Assembly: GCA_037179385.1 (NCBI GenBank)
Contig: CM074187.1
Coordinates: 1,116,001-1,180,000 of the forward strand
Direction of reading: 5' to 3'
DNA length: 64,000 bases
Origin: Holothuria scabra
Lineage: Eukaryota; Echinodermata; Holothuroidea; Aspidochirotida; Holothuriidae
Shown: positions 63,801 to 64,000 of the stretch, one piece after another
How positions within the stretch are numbered: the first letter of the stretch is position 1
Layout of the letters: each line of letters starts with the position of its first letter
Program-made: the position numbers and the translations under genes
The notes under the pieces: model-generated
The model's input: the letters and a program-made list of their open reading frames with translations, nothing else
Told to the model about the DNA's origin: nothing
Databases searched by the model: none

Positions 63801-63998
63801 ACCTCTTGTGGACTCGTCGGTTTTCGTTGCTGAAGTGACTTCTGTGCTCTGCTCTGTGGTGACGTCACTGGTTGTGATGTCTGAGGTTAAGACGGAAGCT
63901 ATTGATGTAAATTCAGTCGACGTTTCTGACACACTTGTCGATGGCAGAGCGCTGGAGACCTCCTGGGTGGAAGACTCTGCTATCGTGGTCGTCTCCAA
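9593..63998 (-). CDS. Giant MUC4-like transmembrane mucin (5'-partial, 44 exons)
   Basis: The product is predicted to be a type I surface mucin. The ectodomain reads Ser/Thr repeats, LDLa x2, Sushi x2, EGF x2, NIDO, AMOP, VWD, EGF x20, SEA-like, EGF x2, SEA, EGF, followed by a helix and a cytoplasmic tail. The NIDO-AMOP-VWD-EGF-TM core is the MUC4 arrangement; LDLa, Sushi and SEA modules are additions. Coding exons on the minus strand (5' to 3'): 63998-49514, 49284-49162, 48043-47921, 47740-47564, 42640-42470, 41243-41130, 40642-40517, 40396-40242, 38309-38145, 37751-37566, 37113-36639, 36486-36304, 35976-35654, 35532-35445, 34714-34505, 33517-33404, 33161-32901, 32417-32229, 31684-31503, 31331-31151, 30420-30295, 29567-29310, 29098-28853, 28471-28346, 28162-28046, 27622-27500, 27117-26857, 25712-25587, 24834-24676, 24059-23937, 23605-23363, 22322-22182, 21779-21657, 21497-21372, 20887-20775, 20168-19928, 19070-18936, 18566-18444, 17780-17653, 16354-16114, 15776-15695, 14775-14331, 13824-13636, 9892-9593. 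Every junction is GT-AG and in phase, totalling 7,442 codons including the stop. Residue numbers in other entries count from 63998. Skipped symmetric phase-1 exons cannot be excluded. Confidence 0.88.
10155..10327. mobile_element. hAT-type MITE, 173 bp, with perfect 8-bp target duplication
   Basis: AAGTCATC occurs at 10147-10154 and 10328-10335, exactly at the element borders. The ends are CTGGCGCGTAGCC and, inward from the other side, CAGTGGCGTAGCC, which are imperfect terminal inverted repeats with the CAGTGGCG-type end common in hAT elements. It lies in the last intron of the mucin gene. Confidence 0.88.
10336..13635. other. Remainder of the last intron (between exons 43 and 44)
   Basis: Repeat-derived filler. 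It holds the tandem pair at 12521-12858, G/C homopolymer runs near 10898 and 11701-11740, and hAT-like ends at 10875 (CAGTGGAGTAGC), 13222 (TACGCCACTG) and 13466 (TATGCCACTG). No reading frame is convincing. Confidence 0.6.
12521..12858 (-). repeat. Tandem pair of GCGGAGCG-family segments
   Basis: Two copies of about 98 bases, at 12521-12618 and 12760-12858, share CATCTGAGGGGTCTGATTTT, then TTCGAAATTTTCTCT and GGCCAACTAATGG or GCGCCAACTAATGG, then GCTCCGC. Reverse-complemented, they match GCGGAGCGC...ACC...GGCGCGGAGCGTA sequences found at 92-140, 4937-4985 and 45110-45160. They look like internal parts of one hAT-like family. Confidence 0.75.
13636..13824 (-). CDS. Exon 43: cytoplasmic tail, middle
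   Basis: A 189-base, phase 0-0 exon of 63 codons. It starts [20 protein letters not shown] and is acidic and Ser-rich, with [13 protein letters not shown] near the end. There is no recognised domain; it appears to be disordered tail. Confidence 0.85.
14331..14775 (-). CDS. Exon 42: EGF end, transmembrane helix, proximal tail
   Basis: A 445-base exon, phase 2 to 0 (residues 7131-7279). [12 protein letters not shown] completes the EGF. A Pro/Thr stalk follows, then a hydrophobic helix [19 protein letters not shown] plus [10 protein letters not shown] (about 7171-7199), stopped by HRER. The CC pair at the inner face could be palmitoylated. The tail has [22 protein letters not shown] and NSPYIN, tyrosines in acidic or YxN contexts. 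Confidence 0.93.
15127..15485. repeat. Pentanucleotide microsatellite (ATGAT)n with (GTGAC)n block
   Basis: About 360 bases of five-base repeats in the intron between exons 41 and 42. It begins as degenerate GATAT/GATAC units, has a pure GTGAC block at roughly 15181-15239, and continues as pure ATGAT units to 15485. The GTGAC block differs from the main unit by two transitions per five bases. Confidence 0.95.
15695..15776 (-). CDS. Exon 41: juxtamembrane EGF, part 1
   Basis: An 82-base exon, phase 1 to 2, giving [17 protein letters not shown]. It ends inside the EGF and is finished by exon 42. This is the only phase-2 junction in the gene. The donor is GTTAGT. Confidence 0.85.
16114..16354 (-). 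CDS. Exon 40: SEA domain, part 2, with GSVI site
   Basis: A 241-base exon, phase 0 to 1. LDDVFSTSN leads to [17 protein letters not shown] (about residue 7049). G-S-V-[IV] is the SEA autoproteolysis strand, cut between Gly and Ser in MUC1-type mucins. The rest completes the domain. Confidence 0.9.
16355..17652. other. Intron splitting the SEA domain
   Basis: 1.3 kb of AT-rich intron between exons 39 and 40. I see no gene or identifiable element in it. Confidence 0.6.
17653..17780 (-). CDS. Exon 39: SEA domain, part 1
   Basis: A 128-base exon, phase 1 to 0. [12 protein letters not shown] and [20 protein letters not shown] match the start of SEA domains very well, where 'y-t-x-d-L-x-d-x-s-S-x-x-Y' is the first helix region. 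The donor is GTTAGC; reading past it gives a short tail to a stop. Confidence 0.9.
18444..18566 (-). CDS. Exon 38: calcium-binding EGF
   Basis: A 123-base, phase 1-1 exon. It starts [18 protein letters not shown] and has [18 protein letters not shown]. The donor is GTTAGT, less common than GTAAGT. Confidence 0.87.
18936..19070 (-). CDS. Exon 37: divergent EGF-like domain
   Basis: A 135-base, phase 1-1 exon. It reads [19 protein letters not shown] then [18 protein letters not shown]: six cysteines in EGF order, but no calcium-binding signature. Confidence 0.82.
19928..20168 (-). CDS. Exon 36: SEA-like module, part 2, with GSTVV
   Basis: A 241-base exon, phase 0 to 1. [12 protein letters not shown] (about residue 6830) resembles the GSVVV self-cleavage strand of SEA domains, and a long alternating strand-helix segment, [20 protein letters not shown], follows. 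It is more divergent than the SEA in exons 39-40. Confidence 0.72.
20775..20887 (-). CDS. Exon 35: SEA-like module, part 1
   Basis: A 113-base exon, phase 1 to 0. It reads [20 protein letters not shown] and an acidic helix-like stretch. On its own it is weak, but with exon 36 it gives a module of about 118 residues of the right size and place for SEA. Confidence 0.7.
21372..21497 (-). CDS. Exon 34: calcium-binding EGF
   Basis: A 126-base, phase 1-1 exon. It starts [11 protein letters not shown] and ends [10 protein letters not shown]. It is the last of the main EGF tandem, just before the SEA-like module. Confidence 0.88.
21657..21779 (-). CDS. Exon 33: calcium-binding EGF
   Basis: A 123-base, phase 1-1 exon. 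It starts [12 protein letters not shown] and ends [14 protein letters not shown] replaces the usual D[IV][DN]E calcium motif. Confidence 0.88.
22182..22322 (-). CDS. Exon 32: calcium-binding EGF
   Basis: A 141-base, phase 1-1 exon of 47 codons. It reads [12 protein letters not shown] across the junction and has [19 protein letters not shown] before the last cysteine, a slightly extended C-terminal loop. The intron before it holds the foldback element at 22992-23314. Confidence 0.88.
22992..23314. mobile_element. Near-perfect foldback element, two 141-bp arms
   Basis: The arms 22992-23132 and 23174-23314 are inverted copies with one mismatch that I can see (CCGCG versus CCGTG) around a 41-base spacer. 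The ends are ATACCCAGAC and GTCTGGGTAT. The interior is built of CAGCTGGGC and GGGCCC motifs and is far more GC-rich than the intron around it. TA lies at both borders just outside CCCAGAC, compatible with a TA-targeting MITE, but the TA is itself part of the palindrome. Confidence 0.92.
23363..23605 (-). CDS. Exon 31: two calcium-binding EGFs
   Basis: A 243-base, phase 1-1 exon. The two domains start [11 protein letters not shown] and [12 protein letters not shown]. The phase-1 base left at its donor is A rather than the usual G, so the next domain begins with Asn instead of Asp. Confidence 0.9.
23937..24059 (-). CDS. Exon 30: calcium-binding EGF
   Basis: A 123-base, phase 1-1 exon. It starts [17 protein letters not shown] and ends [11 protein letters not shown]; a normal six-cysteine cbEGF. 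Confidence 0.9.
24140..24355 (+). repeat. Dispersed repeat, partner of 46970-47185
   Basis: Shares collinear blocks with 46970-47185: CTCTAAAAACG[TC]CCGGTTCAA, ACCGGAAA-GGGA-CAAATGG, CACTTGACGGAAA/CACTGAACAGAAA, CAAGATCTGGTT/CAAGATTTGGTT, ACTAGTCAAAT, and CATTTGATC. It lies in the intron between exons 29 and 30. No coding sequence or terminal repeat was identified. Confidence 0.75.
24676..24834 (-). CDS. Exon 29: enlarged EGF with eight cysteines
   Basis: A 159-base, phase 1-1 exon of 53 codons. It starts [17 protein letters not shown] and continues [13 protein letters not shown] before a normal [13 protein letters not shown] end. It has eight cysteines against the usual six, with an 11-residue insertion carrying the extra pair. 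Confidence 0.87.
25587..25712 (-). CDS. Exon 28: calcium-binding EGF
   Basis: A 126-base, phase 1-1 exon. It starts [13 protein letters not shown] and ends [10 protein letters not shown]. Its acceptor is preceded by a clean T-rich tract and its donor is GTAAGT. Confidence 0.9.
26076..26103. repeat. Short tandem repeat, 13-bp unit
   Basis: GGACTATATGCAG occurs twice in tandem, preceded by a partial copy (GACTATATGCAG) starting near 26064. Intronic, with no function suggested. Confidence 0.6.
26857..27117 (-). CDS. Exon 27: EGF and calcium-binding EGF
   Basis: A 261-base, phase 1-1 exon. The first domain starts [15 protein letters not shown] and lacks the D-x-[DN]-E calcium signature; the second starts [11 protein letters not shown] and ends [10 protein letters not shown]. 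The pair is fused in one exon. Confidence 0.88.
27500..27622 (-). CDS. Exon 26: calcium-binding EGF
   Basis: A 123-base, phase 1-1 exon. It starts [16 protein letters not shown] and has [16 protein letters not shown], an LDLR/fibulin-type cbEGF with a short C2-C3 loop. Confidence 0.9.
28046..28162 (-). CDS. Exon 25: calcium-binding EGF
   Basis: A 117-base, phase 1-1 exon. It starts [10 protein letters not shown] and ends [10 protein letters not shown]; a standard six-cysteine cbEGF. Confidence 0.9.
28346..28471 (-). CDS. Exon 24: calcium-binding EGF
   Basis: A 126-base, phase 1-1 exon. It starts [12 protein letters not shown] and has [18 protein letters not shown]. The GDG of its neighbours is replaced by VNG. 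Confidence 0.88.
28853..29098 (-). CDS. Exon 23: two calcium-binding EGFs
   Basis: A 246-base, phase 1-1 exon. The two cbEGFs start [12 protein letters not shown] and [12 protein letters not shown] and end GWEGDGITC and GFIGDGVTC. Confidence 0.9.
29310..29567 (-). CDS. Exon 22: two calcium-binding EGFs
   Basis: A 258-base, phase 1-1 exon carrying two cbEGFs, starting [12 protein letters not shown] and [12 protein letters not shown], with no intron between them. Each has the GxYxC or GSFQC beta-hydroxylation-region pattern. Confidence 0.9.
30295..30420 (-). CDS. Exon 21: calcium-binding EGF
   Basis: A 126-base, phase 1-1 exon. It starts [17 protein letters not shown] and has [17 protein letters not shown], a fibulin/LDLR-like cbEGF with the short second loop. 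Confidence 0.88.
31151..31331 (-). CDS. Exon 20: EGF end and thrombospondin-type EGF
   Basis: A 181-base exon, phase 0 to 1. [12 protein letters not shown] finishes the preceding [15 protein letters not shown] followed by [15 protein letters not shown] is the thrombospondin/COMP-type EGF pattern. Confidence 0.85.
31503..31684 (-). CDS. Exon 19: Ig-like fold end and EGF start
   Basis: A 182-base exon, phase 1 to 0. [20 protein letters not shown] closes the beta-sandwich, and [12 protein letters not shown] opens an EGF completed in exon 20. Confidence 0.8.
32229..32417 (-). CDS. Exon 18: Ig-like fold after VWD, part 1
   Basis: A 189-base, phase 1-1 exon. It begins [14 protein letters not shown] and contains [20 protein letters not shown]. 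The 'N-x-P-P-x-I' start and the D-x-D-G-D strand suggest a beta-sandwich of Ig or cadherin type. The MUC4 family has a similar NYPP segment. Confidence 0.75.
32901..33161 (-). CDS. Exon 17: post-VWD MUC4-type region
   Basis: A 261-base, phase 1-1 exon. It contains [25 protein letters not shown] and [17 protein letters not shown]. The last stretch resembles the 'C-x-G-D-x-x-C-x-x-D-x-x-A-T' element that follows VWD in MUC4-like proteins. Confidence 0.83.
33404..33517 (-). CDS. Exon 16: VWD C-terminal segment
   Basis: A 114-base, phase 1-1 exon. [20 protein letters not shown] and ELFVFGQS match MUC4-type sequence after VWD, where a shell of NG/DDF residues is followed by an 'f-G-x-s-W' motif; the Trp is split across the junction with exon 17. 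Confidence 0.85.
34505..34714 (-). CDS. Exon 15: VWD, part 3
   Basis: A 210-base, phase 1-1 exon of 70 codons. It has [20 protein letters not shown] and ends NQTEGLF, which joins exon 16 to form the 'G-L-x-G-x-x-N' motif seen at the end of VWD domains. Confidence 0.82.
35445..35532 (-). CDS. Exon 14: VWD, part 2
   Basis: An 88-base exon, phase 0 to 1, encoding [19 protein letters not shown] and the strand after it. It fits the VWD beta region between the GDPH segment and the C-terminal half, and carries N-glycosylation sequons. Confidence 0.8.
35654..35976 (-). CDS. Exon 13: AMOP end and VWD start
   Basis: A 323-base exon, phase 1 to 0. It finishes AMOP with [17 protein letters not shown] and the [13 protein letters not shown] segment, then opens the von Willebrand type D domain with [20 protein letters not shown]. 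The GDPH tetrapeptide (about residue 5540) is the Asp-Pro self-cleavage site described for several mucins. GEFTLIQF follows as expected. Confidence 0.92.
36304..36486 (-). CDS. Exon 12: AMOP, part 2
   Basis: A 183-base, phase 1-1 exon. It begins [18 protein letters not shown] and continues [18 protein letters not shown], matching the AMOP 'G-x-x-CCY-x-x-x-G-x-L' core. Confidence 0.87.
36639..37113 (-). CDS. Exon 11: NIDO end and AMOP start
   Basis: A 475-base exon, phase 0 to 1. It begins [20 protein letters not shown], the last NIDO strands. AMOP then starts at [19 protein letters not shown] and continues with [21 protein letters not shown] is the adhesion-associated module found in MUC4 and SUSD2. 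The donor is GTTTGT, a weaker site than its neighbours. Confidence 0.88.
37566..37751 (-). CDS. Exon 10: NIDO domain, part 3
   Basis: A 186-base, phase 0-0 exon of 62 codons. It contains [16 protein letters not shown], the conserved 'a-n-W-x-l-v-v-T-W' strand of NIDO, and ends EFVGNT before the [11 protein letters not shown] strand encoded by the next exon. Confidence 0.9.
38145..38309 (-). CDS. Exon 9: NIDO domain, part 2
   Basis: A 165-base, phase 0-0 exon. It starts [12 protein letters not shown], which pairs with the end of exon 8 to give the usual 'LY-x-N-G-x-L-x-F' NIDO core, then has [21 protein letters not shown] 1.9-kb intron containing a dispersed repeat separates it from exon 8. 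Confidence 0.9.
39655..40205 (+). repeat. Dispersed repeat, partner of 1665-2065
   Basis: Intronic copy between exons 8 and 9, in the orientation opposite to the copy in the 3' flank. It keeps the same block order but includes about 150 bases (39795-39990) missing from the other copy. It ends only about 40 bases from the exon 8 donor. Confidence 0.8.
40242..40396 (-). CDS. Exon 8: NIDO domain, part 1
   Basis: A 155-base exon, phase 1 to 0. It opens [14 protein letters not shown], the conserved start of the extracellular nidogen-like NIDO domain (residues from about 5107), and continues through [12 protein letters not shown]. Confidence 0.9.
40517..40642 (-). CDS. Exon 7: calcium-binding EGF domain
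   Basis: A 126-base, phase 1-1 exon. It starts DFDECFNS and has [10 protein letters not shown] and GFRGDGLIC, the cbEGF pattern with the calcium-binding Asp/Glu and Asn. It sits immediately before NIDO. Confidence 0.9.
41130..41243 (-). CDS. Exon 6: EGF-like domain
   Basis: A 114-base, phase 1-1 exon of 38 codons. It starts [18 protein letters not shown] and ends with GWTGVLCEE, a six-cysteine EGF of the Notch/Jagged type. Confidence 0.9.
42470..42640 (-). CDS. Exon 5: Sushi/CCP domain
   Basis: A 171-base, phase 1-1 exon of 57 codons. It opens with [14 protein letters not shown], contains [14 protein letters not shown], and closes with GSLPIC. It has four cysteines and typical Sushi spacing, but again no Trp before the last cysteine. 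It lies across a 4.9-kb intron from exon 4; that intron carries a hAT-type element and other repeats. Confidence 0.85.
42641..45020. other. Intron 4-5, distal part
   Basis: No exon needed or recognised here. A purine-rich plus strand at about 43360-43925 (long runs of A and G) is its most distinct property. Reading frames there are low-complexity. Confidence 0.55.
45021..46408. mobile_element. hAT-type element, about 1.39 kb, near-perfect target duplication
   Basis: Starts CAGCGGCGTAGCCAGG. Its other end, read inward, is CAGTGGCCTAGCCACGGGG, so the terminal repeats agree in 'CAG-GGC-TAGCCA'. The flanks are ACGTAATC (45013-45020) and ACGTAGTC (46409-46416), an 8-bp duplication with one mismatch. 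A GCGGAGCG-family segment lies inside at 45110-45160. No transposase frame remains; a poly-A/poly-G run sits at about 46315-46353. Confidence 0.7.
45110..45160 (+). repeat. GCGGAGCG-family segment inside the hAT-type element
   Basis: Contains CCGAGTGCCACCATCGGTTG and GCGCGGAGCGTAAAAAAAAA, related to the copies at 92, 4937 and 12521-12858. Its place inside a bounded hAT-type element suggests that the other copies are remains of the same family. Confidence 0.6.
46635..46711. repeat. 77-bp hairpin with GGCGCGCC ends
   Basis: ATGGCGCGCCGTT at the left and AACGGCGCGCCAT at the right are perfect inverted repeats, and the similarity extends inward through ACCATTT/AATGGCAC. It may be a tiny MITE; no target duplication was found. 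It lies in the intron between exons 4 and 5. Confidence 0.75.
46970..47185 (+). repeat. Dispersed repeat, partner of 24140-24355
   Basis: Second copy, in the intron between exons 4 and 5, same orientation, about 70-75 percent similar by eye. It contains CGCCCGGTTCAAACTGGACC, TTGCCAAGATTTGGTTAAC and AACTAGTCAAATTATTTG. Several GGTTCA[AT]-type words suggest internal repetition. Confidence 0.75.
47564..47740 (-). CDS. Exon 4: Sushi/CCP domain
   Basis: A 177-base, phase 1-1 exon of 59 codons. It has four cysteines and the CCP features PPENGF, a central [13 protein letters not shown] and a C-terminal PVPDC. The usual Trp before the last cysteine is absent. Sushi modules serve protein recognition and adhesion. 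Confidence 0.82.
47921..48043 (-). CDS. Exon 3: LDL-receptor class A domain
   Basis: A second 123-base, phase 1-1 LDLa exon with six cysteines and the signature [15 protein letters not shown]. It is the same size as exon 2, which suggests the two arose by exon duplication. The donor is GTATGT. Confidence 0.85.
48044..49161. other. Intron between the two LDLa exons
   Basis: 1.1 kb, AT-rich. I see no gene or repeat in it. Confidence 0.6.
49162..49284 (-). CDS. Exon 2: LDL-receptor class A domain
   Basis: A 123-base, phase 1-1 exon of 41 codons (residues 4829-4869). It has six cysteines in LDLa spacing and ends with the acidic calcium cage [11 protein letters not shown], typical of LDLa repeats. 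Such modules bind ligands or calcium. It follows the mucin exon after a 229-base intron. Confidence 0.85.
49514..63998 (-). CDS. Giant mucin-domain exon (Ser/Thr repeats)
   Basis: A single open exon of at least 14,485 bases encodes residues 1-4828 and runs off the window edge. Residues 1 to about 4,535 are tandem units of 154 residues made mostly of Thr, Ser, Glu, Val and Ala. I see no cysteine in them. This is the composition of a heavily O-glycosylated mucin PTS domain. Most units carry one N-glycosylation sequon in PNLS. The last 290 residues or so are Ser/Thr-rich but not periodic. The exon ends in phase 1 at a GTAAGA donor beginning at 49513; reading on gives only a short non-mucin stretch before a stop at 49452. 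No frameshift or stop interrupts the array despite its repetition. Confidence 0.93.
50395..63998 (-). repeat. Coding tandem array, 462-bp unit, about 29 copies plus a partial
   Basis: Units recur every 462, 465 or 471 bp. Convenient landmarks start near 51319, 51781, 52243, 52705, 53167, 53629, 54094, 54559, 55021, 55483, 55948, 56413, 56875, 57337, 57799, 58264, 58726, 59188, 59653, 60115, 60577, 61042, 61504, 61966, 62437, 62902, 63364 and 63826. Two more diverged units begin near 50395 and 50860. Length changes are whole Thr codons added or lost in a GTT/AAC triplet run after the GP dipeptide, so frame is kept. Units right of about 53 kb differ at only a few positions; the leftmost three or four are clearly diverged. 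Each unit has two SalI-type GTCGAC sites and usually one TGACGTCA palindrome. Confidence 0.95.
59188..61965 (-). repeat. Three-unit higher-order repeat, two copies (period 1,389 bp)
   Basis: Diagnostic variants repeat in the same order. The units at 59188 and 60577 both have an RDP variant (GGATCC on the plus strand) with an extra Thr codon. The units at 59653 and 61042 both have TTPLTT (AAGGGGGTT on the plus strand). The units at 60115 and 61504 both have TFTML (AACATAGTG on the plus strand). All three spacings are 1,389 bp, so a block of three units was duplicated after the single-unit array existed. Confidence 0.8.
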
Positions 63999-64000
63999 CG

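Overview
This is animal genomic DNA: AT-rich and intron-dense, with GT-AG introns, pentanucleotide microsatellite and degraded transposons. One very large gene on the minus strand fills roughly 9.6 kb to the right edge. The domain set (nidogen-like NIDO, AMOP, VWD, calcium-binding EGF, SEA, single transmembrane helix) is metazoan. The hAT, LINE and foldback debris suits a marine invertebrate; an echinoderm or hemichordate is possible, but the sequence does not decide this.

The gene is a giant MUC4-like transmembrane mucin, and its N-terminus lies beyond base 64000. I traced 44 exons by hand. All use GT/AG borders, and their phases join without a break: 22,326 coding bases from 63998 to the stop at 9593, or 7,441 residues. 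Order from the N-terminal side: more than 4,550 residues of Ser/Thr-rich tandem repeats of 154 residues (462 bp), all in one exon; a short unique stretch; two LDLa; two Sushi; two EGF; NIDO; AMOP; VWD with its MUC4-type C-terminal extension; twenty EGF domains; a divergent SEA-like module; two EGF; a canonical SEA; a juxtamembrane EGF; one transmembrane helix; and a cytoplasmic tail of about 240 residues with several tyrosine motifs. This suggests a cell-surface mucin with a very long glycosylated arm, three possible self-cleavage sites and a tail able to signal.

Region by region: 1-9.4 kb is the 3' flank, with no convincing gene but with a degraded CR1/L2-like LINE, a hAT-type element, a fragment like a Penelope-type GIY-YIG endonuclease and other dispersed repeats. 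9.6-49.5 kb holds the 43 small exons. Its introns carry further hAT elements, a pentanucleotide satellite, a near-perfect foldback element and two dispersed repeat families. 49.5-64 kb is the giant repeat exon, whose units are nearly identical toward the right, decay toward the left, and show a three-unit higher-order repeat.

All splice sites are by eye and unconfirmed by transcripts. Domain names rest on motif recognition, not on database searches.
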